Part shown: positions 1 to 11,068 of the stretch, in pieces
How positions within the stretch are numbered: position 1 is the stretch's first letter
Layout of the letters: every line of letters starts with the position of its first letter
Assembly (NCBI RefSeq): GCF_030272615.1
Contig: NC_081415.1
Span: 377,661,392 to 377,684,891, forward strand
Direction of reading: 5' to 3'
From: Cryptomeria japonica
Taxonomy: Eukaryota; Streptophyta; Pinopsida; Cupressales; Cupressaceae
Length of the DNA stretch: 23,500 nt
The notes under the pieces: generated by a model
Databases searched by the model: none
What the model was told of the DNA's origin: nothing
The model's input: the letters and a program-made list of their open reading frames with translations, nothing else
Translations under genes and position numbers: made by a program

Positions 1-3000
1 GGTGGATGGCCTCTTAAACTAATTTTTGGTCCAAAATGAGTCTTGTCAAAAAATGGATTTTGAATGTTTTGAGTGGAAATTCTACTGTGGGATACTGATA
101 TTTTATATACAAATTTCATTATTGGATCAAATTGGATCCATTCTCTTGGTATTGTGGCCAATCGAGTATTTCTTGTTCAAGTATGAGAATGGCATTACAA
201 AAATGAGATAAACGATTTTATTGAGATGACTTGCATTTAAATTTGGTATGAGCCCATGATTAGGCTATATAGTGAGTCTAGGGAGTGGCCCCCACTCGCA
301 TCCTCGACCCATAAGTGGTATGCTTGGCAATCGTGTTTAGGGAGTTTTGTAATCAAGTGATAACATAATAAAATAATGGGATAAAACACTAATAAGATAA
401 TTTGATTCCTCAAACTTGTTGTGAGCACTATCATGAGGCCATGAATTTCTTGAGATGGCATGCCACACATGGAGCATTGGGACTTGTCTGAAGAGACATG
501 TCCACTCATGTAGCACTTGGACTTGCATGATTGTCATTCTTGTCTATATAAGAGAATTATCAGTTTCGTATGGTGTGGCCTCTTGATAACATACAATGAC
601 ACTCCCTCCATTGAACTCTAGAATCTAATGGCTTGTGTAGACTTGATTAGAGACACCCAATGGATTTACTATTGTTGGGTGGAAGATTTTGATGTTTCTC
701 TTGATGGTGCCTCCTTGACTTTATTGTTGCTGATGGAGGATGCTTCCTCTAATTCCTTTGATGTTTCTTGATGTGCTCTAATACCTTTTCTTATTTGACT
801 ATTGCTTGATGATGTAAGTGATGCCTTATTGGTGTTCCAATCTTATTTGGCCATTATGATTCTTATTTGGTTGGTATATTCATGTTTGATTGTATTCCCC
901 ATGTCTTTCTCTTGTATGAGCCTATTAATTCCATTGCATGCTTGCATGAATATCTAGGCCATATGGATATCTCCACAAGCATGATGGTGTGGACCTAAGG
1001 GCTCCACATGGTCAAGTGGTGTTGCATACCACTGTTGGGGACCGGTAAACTTGGTTCAAGACCAGTATTGAGGAGATTATCCATTATCATCGACACTTGA
1101 TCTTCTTATCTCTTGATTCTTGTATGGAATGAACTAAATGTATATGTAATGTAAGCCTTGTAACAATGATTATTTATGCCTTGAACACTCCAAGAGGAGT
1201 TGGATGTTATTGTAACCCATTGATATGGATTGTTATAATGTTATGTGTCACAATGTTGGAATTGAGCACAACTTATGTTATTGTATGCTTCTTTATACTT
1301 GATGTATCATGATGATATCATATGAACACTTCCATTGGTGCTTTAAAATAAACTTAGATGAGTATTGTTTAGTCACGGGGGTTGAATTAATCATCTTCCA
1401 TTATCATCATGATTCCTTGATTGTTTTAGTGTTCTTTAGAACATTTCAAAGTCATTTTAGGCTCAATTGGGACTACTCATGTGGTGTCTCAACCTTGCTT
1501 CTTGGTGGTTCTAACATTATTGAGTGTCGTGAAGTTATTTTTGGGAAGTTATTGGTGCAATTATTATGTTTTGAGTTCACCCAAATTTTGGTTAGTCTTG
1601 TAGGTGTTGGTGACTATCACTGAGCTTGACCCATTTTACACCTTTTTCACCCAATTCTATTAATTCGAGGGACATATGGGTATTCTGACTTCAACAAGGG
1701 GTTTTGGGTGCCCAAGATGTCAAACTTTCCAATCAAGAATCTTGTTGGTCTGGACAAATGCGCATCTCAAAGGACTACAATGTGATTTCACTTGTCTAAA
1801 GGATGCCAACATGCCCCAAGGACACTACCACATCCCAGGGACACTAGAATGAGTCATATACAATTTCACACTACATTAGTGTCCTCAAAACATGCTAGTA
1901 TCATCTCATGAGACTCGTGCAAATTCCCAAAAACTATCCTTGGACACTTGAGCAGGTTCTGAAACTGTTTCTTTGATCTAGTTTTAGATTTTTTTGAAGG
2001 TAGAAACATCAAGAAACCATTATAGGTGATTTAAGTAGGTTTAGAGTTAATTTGGATGGTGTCAGGGGTTCCCATTTGTGACTAGGGTTTCATCGAAGCT
2101 CATCCATGATACCTAGGACATAGTAGTTGGTCATGTTTGTTGATTTGAGTCTTATGACTTTGAGAGTTGTTTTTTACTATCCTAATCACCTCTTGGACCT
2201 TTTCGTAAGGTTAGGTAAACCTATTTCCTTATTCATTTGAAGTTTTAGGTGTTTATTTTTCTACATGTGTGTTATCAGTTATTGGTAGTTCAATCATATC
2301 TTAAGGTTTGAGCATTATACTTGTATATGTTATACATGATGACACTTAATTACTTCAAAACAAAATCTATTTATTTTAAGCATATTTTTCTCTTATCATC
2401 TAGGGTTCCTTGGTAGGACATTACACTTAGTATAAAAACCCATGTTGCAGCATTGGAATCTTTGATTATGTTGTTTCCCATGAAATTGATGTTGTTGGCA
2501 TATAGATGCATGAGTGTTTGTGTTGTGAGTTAGCTAACAGCTTGTTGCTTGGGTGCCTAGTGTGTCATTTTTAAATTTTCATGATGAATCAACCCAAGCA
2601 TCATGTGTTGGAAGAAGAGTACCTCCTAGGTTGTCAACACCTATCAGGAAGGGATAGATACCTCTTTACAAGACCCCTTTTAGAGGGTTAAGAAGTAGTT
2701 GTTGGTGTATTGGTTTGTGAAAGTGAGCTCTTGTTTGGCTTTCATGAGGTTTGTGTGTGCCGATTCTTTTGGCAATAGTGGTTGTGTTTCCCAGTTTGAT
2801 CTAGCATGATATATGATGAGTACTTTTTATTTGAGGTTGACCAGACCTCCAATGTACCAAGGAGATTCCTATAGTACAACGACCTCCTCAATTATTGAGT
2901 ATAGAGTCCTTGAGTGGCCATGTTGCTTCTATTTTCTTAATGTGATGACATGATTATTTTCTTATTTGATTTGACTAGATGCTTGTGATTGGTTCTCGAT

Positions 3001-3021
3001 TGAGATTTGCATACTACATAA
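1..3021. other. Gene-free repeat-like stretch
   Basis: I found no supportable gene here on either strand. The open frames are short (104 codons at most), have no recognisable domain and use a composition no different from their surroundings. The DNA is AT-rich with many TTG/ATG/CAT-rich runs, as is usual for eroded plant repeats. Wording such as the ACATTACACTTAGTATAAAAACC stretch near 2420 could be an old LTR piece, but no partner copy or boundary is visible in the window. Confidence 0.6.
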
Positions 3022-3063
3022 TGTGATACTACATTTAGATGCAATACATATTGTAGTATCACA
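3022..3063. repeat. 12-bp perfect inverted repeat, 18-nt loop
   Basis: TGTGATACTACA at 3022-3033 is the exact reverse complement of TGTAGTATCACA at 3052-3063, with an 18-nt loop between them. The pairing stops sharply at both stem ends. It could be a very small palindromic repeat or the subterminal part of a lost element. No target-site duplication is evident. Confidence 0.75.
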
Positions 3064-3221
3064 AATTTTATCCACATAAAATTTCATACTCACCTAGACC
3101 TCACATTGGCATTTTGGCTCTCAGTGCCCAATGTCTACTTTAATTTTGCTCACACCTTCCACAAACCTACATTTTCACTTCATCTTTTATTTCATGTCCA
3201 ATTCTAAGTCTTGATTCTCAA

Positions 3222-3247
3222 GACCAAGGCACTAGGGTGCCTTGGTC
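3222..3247. repeat. 11-bp perfect hairpin with 4-nt loop plus degenerate copy
   Basis: GACCAAGGCAC (3222-3232), loop TAGG, then GTGCCTTGGTC (3237-3247) form a perfect stem. A degenerate second version follows at about 3253-3283 (CAAGACCATGGCACC ... CTTGGTCCT). The pair lies about 150 bp upstream of the TATA-like site at 3394 and may be a promoter repeat of an old LTR. Confidence 0.7.
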
Positions 3248-3393
3248 CTAGCTCAAGACCATGGCACCAAACTACCTTGGTCCTCCTAATCAAGACCCAA
3301 ATTTGGTCTCAACAATAGTCACATCAACTAGGTGGGAATTTAGGTCTCGTGTCGGCTTTCTCTAAAAATTCAAATAATTTTTGCATGGTTAAA

Positions 3394-3400
3394 TATAAAA
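3394..3400 (+). promoter_or_regulatory. Candidate TATA box (possible LTR promoter)
   Basis: TATAAAA in the context AAATATAAAAGGAAGCCC is a good plant TATA box, followed by a CT-rich leader with CTCTCTCTC near 3456. No ORF follows, and 190 bp downstream the sequence is interrupted by the copia LTR that starts at 3592. It is probably the promoter of an older LTR into which the copia element inserted. The promoter call rests on the motif alone. Confidence 0.35.
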
Positions 3401-3823
3401 GGAAGCCCACCACTTTCATTTGAAGACTAAGAAGAAGTTGGATAAAGCCTATGATCTCTCTCTCAATCACACTCTAGTAAATTCAATTCAAGTGAGAAAT
3501 CAATCAATCATTGAAGGATAGATGAAGTCAAGTTCAAGCATTCAAGTCGGCATCCATGATCAAACTTCTACATTCTACATGACATCCTAAATGTTGAATA
3601 ACCGAAATACTAAGAGGGAAGGGGTGAATCGTTATTCCCTTGAACTTATTAAAACTTCTAACTAGCCAATCACATATCATAATTTAAATGTTGTAAAGAA
3701 AATTAACACAAAACACATAACACTAGATTCATATGTGGAAAACCCAATATGGGAAAAACCACAGAGAGAGTGGTCTCTCAAGTATGATGCAATATGTAAC
3801 TGGTTACATAGTACAAAGGGGTG

Positions 3824-3888
3824 GCTCACTACCAATGGGGGCTCACTACTCGAAGAGCTCACTACCCAAAACCAAAAAGGCTCACTAT
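3824..3888. repeat. Four spaced GCTCACTA copies in the LTR
   Basis: GCTCACTA occurs at 3824, 3841, 3857 and 3880, spaced 17, 16 and 23 bp apart. It sits just after a TATGTAAC-tg-GTTACATA palindrome (3793-3810). Short repeated words of this kind inside an LTR may be regulatory or simply slippage products. Confidence 0.7.
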
Positions 3889-4084
3889 CAGATGATGGAT
3901 TACAAAATCAAATTGTTAGAGTTGCACCTGACATATGCATGGATTACAATTCCTTTGAAGTGCATAGACTGCTTTTTATATTCACTATGCATAACAATAT
4001 TCACATCCACAATCTTTTTTTTTGCATATATAATATGTACACAATAGTTGTTTGTCAACAACCATATCTCTAACTTGCAAAACT

Positions 4085-4200
<116 letters not shown>

Positions 4201-4560
4201 TGATCAATCGACTCAACCGGAAAGGGGTGAGATAAAAATATCCACATGCAAAAGCAAAAAAATATCTTCATAAGATGTCTGCTTCAATCTTGGTCCAAAA
4301 GTACTTTGTAAGACTTGCTTCCAATATATTCGGATAGGACCAAATCTAGAAACATCTTGTAGATTATGCCTTCATCACATCCGGATGGGACTGAACCCAA
4401 TGTACATTCTAGTAAGATAGATATTGGACCTCAAAACTACATGAAGTAAGCATACATACATTACATAATAAAGAAATAGTATGTACTACATCAAACTACT
4501 GGACCAAACCAAAAACATACATGCCAGACCAAAACACATCAATGACAACAGACCAACAAT

Positions 4561-4570
4561 CTCCCCCTTT
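4561..4570 (-). other. Polypurine tract
   Basis: On the minus strand AAAGGGGGAG lies two bases before the LTR's TGTTGG. A purine tract in this position is the second-strand primer of LTR retrotransposons. It fixes both the orientation of the element and the outer edge of the 3' LTR. Confidence 0.75.
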
Positions 4571-4838
4571 GTCATTGATCATGACATAAAGTAATATAGT
4601 ATAAGTGTGCTCAGAGCTTAGAAAAACAACCGAATTAACAACTAACAATGACATTGCTCCCACTTTGACAACAATGACAAAGGGCAAAAAACTATAAACA
4701 TGTGCGGTCCAAGAGTCCTTGTGTTTATCCCAATGCAAGATAGCATCTATTAGGAACTTGATCTATACCTACAAGGATGTGTGCATCTATTCTACCTCTT
4801 GAATGGAATCGGGTTCAAAATATGTGAACTATATAGCT

Positions 4839-7486
4839 CTAGAAAGTGTTTGGTCCATAACCTATAGTTGGTATAGGTCTGTCAAGTCTTATCTTCAATG
4901 ATATCCATTTCATCCTTAATGCTTTTTGTGCCATCTGGCCACCAAAGACTATATAAAAAGTATATATCACCATTTGACAAGTATGACTATCCTTGAGAGA
5001 TGAGTTGAGTGGATGACATGCAGTCTCACATTTACCCTTGAGTTCTTGCAATAGCTTCTCTCTGTCCTCTTCTCTGTCTTTCCCATATTTCTCCTTCAAT
5101 TTTTTTGTATGATCTTTCAATGAACTAATTAACATTTTGTATTTATCGGCATTGGGGACATCCAAATCTAACTGACACTCAGGCATCACAATATGAAGTG
5201 TTGTTAGTAGTTCTTCAATAATATTTTCCTTTGGAAAAGTTTGTCTAGTAAATGATAGAAAGGCCTCTCCAATTTGGAGTTTTTGTACCGAGTCAACTTT
5301 TGAGAATTCAATTGACTACAAGGACAAAGTGATGGGTTGAATGATCAATGGCGCAAAAAACAATTTCTTCCAGGAATCATTAGTGGTACCGAAGCTGGTA
5401 CCAATCAGAGTTACTATTTTAGACACTTCTACATTTGATTCCAAGATTTACCAGAGCATGAATATAAGTTCCAAGGACATCCATCACATTATCCATAATA
5501 GATACATCATCAATAGAACTTTCATCAAGATTAACAACAATATTGTCAATAGGATTATCATCCACATTCTCAGACTCACCTGTTGGGGTAGCAAAGTCAA
5601 CAAAGGGTAACATACCACGATTCTTTGCAATATACATTACTATTTCCATAGTTCATTCTTAAGTTTTTCCTTGGCATCAGATTCCCCTAACATGAGATTG
5701 CCTAGACCTCTCTTTGTCCTCAGCTCAGTCTTACAAGCTTCTATGAAACTAGCCTTATCTTCTTCAGAAAGGGAAGAACTGACAAACTCAAAAAACCTGA
5801 TCCTTAATAGTTTGTTCTCCATCTCTAGAAATTTGTCTAATTCTAATAAATTCTTCATACAATTCAACTAGAATATCATTCTTAAACTATTCTACAATAA
5901 CTTCTACTAGAATATCATTCTTAAACTATTCTACAATATAATAGAAAAGCTTTAACCATACAATTTTTATCCTCAAAATTCACCTCAACATAAAGATTGC
6001 CTACCTCTTTTGAGCTTTTTCCTTGTGCAATTAATTCAAGCAGGCTCTCTGCAACAAGTGGTTTCTTATATTTCTTGGTTGTACGCTTCCAAACGTGTAT
6101 TCGGTATTGCTCAGATTCTTCTTCCTCCTTGGACTCAAGTATTATTGTCCTTCTCTTTGCTTCTTTTGGCTTCTTTGGGGAACCAAATGAGGGAAGCTCC
6201 TTCAGAGTGGATTTTGTAGAGGCTCTGGATGAGCTAGCAAGCCTTTCAGAAAACATATACTAAGTTACTTCCTCCTCAGTCAAATTTTTCTTTAGTCATG
6301 GATTCTTGAATTGAACTTTCTTTATAGTCTTCTCTCGAGTCTTCTTTGTGTGTTCCATGGAAACCTTCAAATATTTCTCAACTACAGTGTTGTAACGTTC
6401 TTGAGTTTTGTCTATTAGACTCTTTAGTAGAACATGGGTTGTGCCCTCAATTATTTCCTCAGTGACTTCATAACCAAATGGTGAAATCCAAATTTTTCTT
6501 GGTACGACTGCTTCCTGCATGTAACACTTGTCAATAATAAATAAGAATGTGATGTCATTTTTTTATTTCTCAACCAATTCTTTTGGTATCCTTTGCCTCC
6601 TCTTCATGTTCAGTTGGAACACAGAGAAATAAGCGATAAACACCTCTTCTCTTGCCGCGTAACTGATGAACCTCTTCAATCTGTCCGCAATTTAATTAGC
6701 TACCAACCTTGCCTTGTCGGTGACCAAAGAACCTTTTCTTGACAGGAATCTTTTGTAAAAAGTAAAACAAAATGCATAGAGCTAGGCTTCCATACTTGAA
6801 TGGGTGCTTCTTCTTCTTGCACTGTACTAAGTTTTCAATAAATTGTTGCCTCGGGATTTTACAGTAATCAAAATCTTTGTTGAGTTTGGCTGCCTCATAT
6901 GCCATGTTTACTGCCATAACTGAAATGGAACTATCCCTATTGGTTAAGTAAATTTTGTTTCCAATCATCATCAATCGGTATTACCGCCAGATTATTGATG
7001 GAGGTAATATCCAAAGAATTCTTATCAAAGGTTGCTCCTGTTAAATCCATAACATCTTTGTTCTAAGTCGATTTCAGAGTGGGGAATTTCTCCAAAATTG
7101 CTCAAACCAGTTTTGCTCTCATTACATCCTTAGTGATATGATAAGTTTCATCCAACCACAAAAATTCATCGTGAAATATTCTCATTGCTAATCTAAGCCA
7201 TTTTTCATCATAGCAAAAGTCAAAAAAATCATTCAATGTTTCTAGTCTTTTCTTAGCTAGGGTTACAAACTCAGGTCTCATCTAACCATTCTCGTCAATC
7301 ATTTTGTTTAAATTCCTCAAGCTTGACATGAATAAAAGACTTGATATCTTCAACCAGTACAACCCCAATAGGTATGCTCAAGAATGCATCAGCTACATCG
7401 ACTTCCATCACCTTATATGGAGTCTTTTCGAATACTAGACGGGGCTCAATTGCAACATCAACAACGACAGGAGTTGCCATGATCAT
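4839..7486 (-). pseudogene. Unrecognised decayed ORF inside the gag-only copia element
   Basis: A long, broken coding frame runs from an ATG at 7486 (MIMATPVVVDVA...) to about 4839. I do not recognise a named enzyme domain. The N-terminal part is acidic and hydrophobic mixed (KVMEVDVADAF, VEDIKSFIHVK). The middle has a segment ending KYGSLALCILFYFL (about 6780-6830). Later parts are lysine/glutamate-rich and predicted coiled or disordered (HTKKTREKTIKK, SPKKPKEAKRRT, EESEQYR). The pieces at 7486, 6520 and 6256 share one frame; those at 6974, 5867, 5649 and 5189 are shifted, so several indels and many stops are present. A 39-bp in-frame duplication lies at 5867-5938. The ORF occupies the pol position but shows no polymerase, protease or integrase motif. 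The segment near 7190 (W-L-R-L-A-M-R-I-F then a TK-V-R-A-like stretch) faintly recalls domains annotated 'putative plant transposon protein'; that is a guess. Confidence 0.55.
5867..5938. repeat. 33-bp direct duplication, 39-bp period
   Basis: The same 33 bases (beginning ACTAGAATATCATTC) occur at 5867-5899 and 5906-5938 without mismatch. The period of 39 bp is 13 codons, so the duplication kept the minus-strand frame. Perfect identity suggests a late event relative to the decay of the surrounding ORF. Confidence 0.9.
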
Positions 7487-7832
7487 AGAGTCAACAAATT
7501 TTCAACTATGATCAATTCATCAGAGAAACCCTAATCACCTTGATTGCTCTCAATACTCATAATGCTTCTTCGATTCGCAATGAAATGACATTTTTCGAAG
7601 AGTTCTCCTTTTAACCTTTCAACCATTGCATCAAATTAAATGCTTATGAGCTATCGTATACTTTCTCGATTTGCGTAATTACTTGTCAAACTCTGTAATG
7701 AGTTATGACTTTGATATACTTAGTTGGACATCCACACACTCTATTATGTCAGTACTTCATCCTCACTTTCTTTGGTAGGGGAAAAAAAAGTATTTCTCTA
7801 ATTACTCCCCTTGGGCCAAAGCCTCATGTCCT

Positions 7833-8807
7833 TCAATTTTTTGATGAAGTGCCTACATGAGAGCTAGGTTCTAGTGCATCCACAAATTCTTTCTTTCTCC
7901 AGATTTTCTTCATCTCTACTTTCATATCTTCTACATTGATCTTCTTTGTCGATTTGCTTGGAATTTGAACCTCTTTCCTTCTGCATTCTCTTGCCAAGTG
8001 TCTGGATTTGTTGTAGATGTAGCATCTGATATTTTCCAGAGCTTGCCTTGACCTATATTAGTTAGCTTTGTGTCCAAAAATATTGCATGTATAACATCTA
8101 CCTCTAAAGTGATTGTATCTATTTTGATTTATAACCAGATTTCTACATTGATTAGCTTTATGACCATATTTATTGCATGCATGACATCTACCGAAGAATA
8201 GGTTAGAGTTTTGATTCATGCTACTCCTACATTCTACTGCCTTATGACCTATTTTATTGCATTTATAACAAAAACCATTCAAGATAGTGTTTATTTTACT
8301 TACCCGTTGCTCAACCAGTCACTTACCTTTATCTTCCTTGGTGGATTTATTGGAATCTACTACTTTTTCTAGAAGTGGATCTTTCTTGTGATTTGTATTA
8401 GATTGTGAACATTCACCAGATTCGGTTTTTGCATCCAGGGGATTCTTCGTATATGTCATCTTATCAGACTTACTAGATTCAGGTTTTCTCTCTTGTTTCT
8501 TTGTTTCCACTAGATCTACCTTTAGAGATGCAACTTCTTGTTTTAGTTTTTTGCACTATTATGAATTGTGTTTCACCATTTTGTTTAAGTACTCCTTGGT
8601 CTTCTCATTATCCTCACCTTGAACTTTTAGACTTGAAATAGTGCTATTTGCTTGCTTAAGCTCTTCATTGGCTTCTTTATGCCTTATTTTCAACTTTTGG
8701 ATCTTCTCTTTTAGTTTCTCTATGCATTCATTGGCCAATTGGACATTTTCTTTTGTGTGTGTGAAAAGTGGACAAGGGTTTTCAAGTTGTAAGACACAAC
8801 ACTTCAA
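7833..8807 (-). pseudogene. gag: copia-type gag with four zinc knuckles, broken by stops
   Basis: One uninterrupted minus-strand frame of 325 codons runs from 8807 to a TGA at 7835-7833 without frameshift. The first third is a Glu/Lys/Leu-rich coiled coil (IEKLKEKIQKLKIRHKEA and onward). A charged Ser/Lys linker follows, then tandem CX2CX4HX4C knuckles: CYKCNKIGHKAVEC, CHACNKYGHKANQC, a third with its last Cys read as Tyr and a stop just before it, and a fourth with its second Cys read as Tyr. Such knuckles bind the element's RNA in the virus-like particle. In-frame stops (a TAA-TAG pair near 8550, a TGA near 8325, a TAA at about 8057) and both Cys to Tyr changes fit simple C/T or G/A transitions. 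The usual N-terminal gag core is missing, because the frame enters the neighbouring leader sequence around 8780-8807. Confidence 0.8.
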
Positions 8808-8918
8808 TTAATTCATTGCATGCATGGTTAGATAGATATAATCATGAATATAAAAACCATAACAAATCGACCTATTTCCTTCTAAAATATGCGAGTATAG
8901 ACTTGCTCTCAGATTTTT

Positions 8919-8931
8919 CTAAGCAATACCA
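8919..8931 (-). promoter_or_regulatory. Candidate primer-binding site (tRNA-Met-like)
   Basis: The minus strand reads TGGTATTGCTTAG from 8931. The first six bases match the TGGTATCAGAGC site commonly used by plant gypsy and copia elements; the remainder diverges. The site lies one base from the proposed LTR end. Confidence 0.35.
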
Positions 8932-8979
8932 GTGACTAGACTACACCAAGACGAAGGATTTAATCTATATGAGCACAAT

Positions 8980-9060
8980 ATTAAGCTAAATGTATGCAAG
9001 ATTAAGCTAAATATGCAAGATTAAGCTAGATGAATGAATAATAAGCTAGATGAATGAAAG
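8980..9060. repeat. Four tandem copies of a 19-21 bp unit
   Basis: ATTAAGCTAAATGTATGCAAG (8980), ATTAAGCTAAATATGCAAG (9001), ATTAAGCTAGATGAATGAATA (9020) and ATAAGCTAGATGAATGAAAG (9041) are successive variants. They lie downstream of the minus-strand TATA box, in the region that would be transcribed as R/U5. A fifth eroded copy (ATTAAACTAGATATGCAAAA) begins near 9068. Confidence 0.85.
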
Positions 9061-9200
9061 GAATAAGGATTAAACTAGATATGCAAAAACCTAAACTAAG
9101 ATGCAATAATCTCAAAGCACAATATCTTCAATGACTCCAGAGCAAAAACTGCATAATAACAATAAATCTCTAGGGTGTTTTGAATGAGAGATGAAGGCTG

Positions 9201-9208
9201 AATTTATA
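9201..9208 (-). promoter_or_regulatory. TATA box of the gypsy-like LTR
   Basis: The minus strand reads GAGTCTCTATAAATTCAGCC across this site, a well-formed plant TATA context followed by the C/T-rich sequence TTCATCTCTCATTC where initiation would fall near 9170. It supports minus-strand transcription of this LTR toward the copia gag. Confidence 0.5.
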
Positions 9209-9755
9209 GAGACTCAAAAGAGAGACCAACGGTCAAGATTTATTAGCAATGAGCGGTTGAGATTATTCAACAAAAAGCACAATTTAGGATAATTGAAATA
9301 ACTGAGAGATCAAATTCAGTTAATCTTGAGATAGATTCCAATTATAGCTTGATTGAATGCATTCAGATTATAAGTTTGAGTTTGCATTGGAGATAAAATT
9401 TAGTTGATTCCATGCACTTGAGATAAAAATAGGTGATTCCATGCACTTTTCTTTAATTTTTTCATGCTTTTTATTTAGAAAAAGCCTTTTCAATGCAACT
9501 GAACTTCTTTCTTTAAAAGCTTTGAGTTTTAATTTTAGAGAAAATGATTAATTCAATTTAATTGCTTTTCTAATTTCTTAAGTTATCTCAAGTTTAGAAA
9601 AGAAATATCTTAAGTTTGATTTCTTCTCTCAATTTAACTATTTTTCTTTTGTTTTCAATTTAACTCTTTCTTTTGCAGATTAATTCCTCTTTTTGTGATA
9701 AAATCTCTCGTTGTAAATTAATTTCTTTTTTATGATTAAATGGCAAATTTATTTA

Positions 9756-9785
9756 TTAATTAAATATACTAGGATATTTAATTAA
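9756..9785. repeat. AT-rich perfect hairpin in the LTR
   Basis: TTAATTAAATAT (9756-9767), a 6-nt loop ACTAGG, then ATATTTAATTAA (9774-9785). Further TTAATTAA-type words continue to about 9860. In DNA this AT-rich short palindromes arise easily, so function is uncertain. Confidence 0.65.
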
Positions 9786-10082
9786 ATAAATAGGATAATT
9801 GATTAAAATGATTTACTTGGAATTATTTAATTAATTAAATAAATATTTAATTAATATAGAGTGATTTATTTGCCATGTAACATTAATGATGAAGAATTAA
9901 TTAATTAGGTGCTCAAGCTTGATTTAATTGTCTTTGGTTAGGACCTTGGTGATGTTGTTGAGATTAGGGGCCCATGGTTTAGGTGACCATTTTTAGGGTA
10001 TTACATTTGTCCCTCTTTTAATTAATGTGTGAGCAGCACGTTGGTTCAAAAAATAGTTGATGTCAAATAGATATCAGTTCTG

Positions 10083-10405
10083 AACTTGATGGATCACAAA
10101 CCGATGAAGAGCAAGATGTTTAGCTTGATTTAAAGCGATCAAACCGAACAGAGTTGATTAAAGTGATACCAATCCTAAACTTGATTGAACTAGGACCGAC
10201 AAAGAGCGAGATACCGTACTTGAACTTGATTGATCAAGAAACAAGCACCAATCTAGGACTTGATTGAACTAGATTGAGCGAGAGACGCAACCGATTCCGA
10301 ACTTGATTGAACAAGAATCGACTAAGCAAAGAGACGTGGCTGACTCCAAACTTGATTGAACAAGAATCGATTAGCAAGAGAAAATGTCCAGCTTGATTTG
10401 ATGTG
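10083..10405. repeat. Degenerate array of ACTTGATTGAAC-centred units
   Basis: Versions of (A/G)(A/G)CTTGATTGAAC recur near 10083, 10122, 10178, 10223, 10257, 10310, 10349 and 10390, mostly 34-55 bp apart. They are often followed by CAAGAATCGA or a similar word and AGCGAGAG-like sequence. It is an old, eroded minisatellite-like array upstream of the TATA box at 10986, and may belong to the leader or LTR of the element carrying the PMD pseudogene. Confidence 0.6.
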
Positions 10406-10985
10406 ATGAAACTAAACATCGATTTGAAGATTGATTCAGATAAGGACAAAGATTGATGTGCCCCTAGAGATTGCTCTATTTGACATCGAAGAATCTCAAG
10501 TTGATACGACGTGATTTAGTTAAGATGCCCCTAGTAACAAGGTTTAATTCATTTTCTTTGTTTGGAAAGAATTTTGCTCGAATTTAGATGAAGATGATTT
10601 GAAAAATTTTCTCGACTTTTACTGATGATAATCATTGAAAAGGTGTAATGAGTATGCCCCCTCGGGAGCAAAATCGAAAGATAGCGAGGGTACAATGATT
10701 TTAGGCAATTTGTAACAATGATAATTATGTGAGCATGAAGATTGATGTTTGAAGAATTAAAATTAGATTTGATTTGAGAATTTTGAGATTTAGAATTGAG
10801 CGCAAAAAAGATGAGAAAAATTGACTCGTGGATGAAAGTGCTTAGTGGTCAACGTCGTGAAATTTTGACTATAGAATTGACGTCAGATTTTGATTTTGAT
10901 CCTGAAAATGGACTCGGGACTGTCGATTTATCTTAGGGTACAAGTTTTACGTCCATCGGAGCAATTTTAAAAATTAGGGTTTGGG

Positions 10986-10995
10986 CTATATAAGG
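10986..10995 (+). promoter_or_regulatory. TATA box upstream of the PMD pseudogene
   Basis: CTATATAAGG follows a TTAGGGTTTGGG word and precedes the first candidate ATG (11069) by about 80 bp. Transcription would be expected to start around 11020. Good match to plant TATA consensus and right spacing; no experimental support. Confidence 0.5.
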
Positions 10996-11068
10996 GGTTT
11001 AATGTGTCATTTTCAATTCATTTTTACCTCTCAAAGTTTAAAATTTGAAAAACCTACTACGAAGAAAA

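Larger units (their letters stand above)
8933..10005 (-). repeat. Probable LTR of a second (gypsy-like) element
   Basis: On the minus strand the segment starts TGTAATACCC at 10005 and can be closed at a CA at 8934-8933, one base before a TGGTAT primer-site-like word. It contains a TATA box about 800 bp in and AT-rich palindromic U3-type sequence. The minus-strand orientation matches the primer site. No second copy is visible in the window, so the edges are inferred from TG/CA and the primer site only. It could be the 5' LTR of an element whose body was lost or replaced by the copia remnant. Confidence 0.45.

Noticed and set aside
237-537. Two overlapping minus-strand frames of 66 and 90 codons
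   Set aside because: They overlap in different frames, show no motif and look like chance frames in repeat DNA.
1309-1623. 104-codon plus-strand open frame
   Set aside because: No domain, no homologous wording, no promoter or neighbouring exon; length is reachable by chance in a 23.5-kb window.
5341-6263. Plus-strand frames over 5341-6263
   Set aside because: They are mirror frames of the minus-strand unknown ORF, whose Lys/Glu-rich text and register with neighbouring pieces make it the real one.
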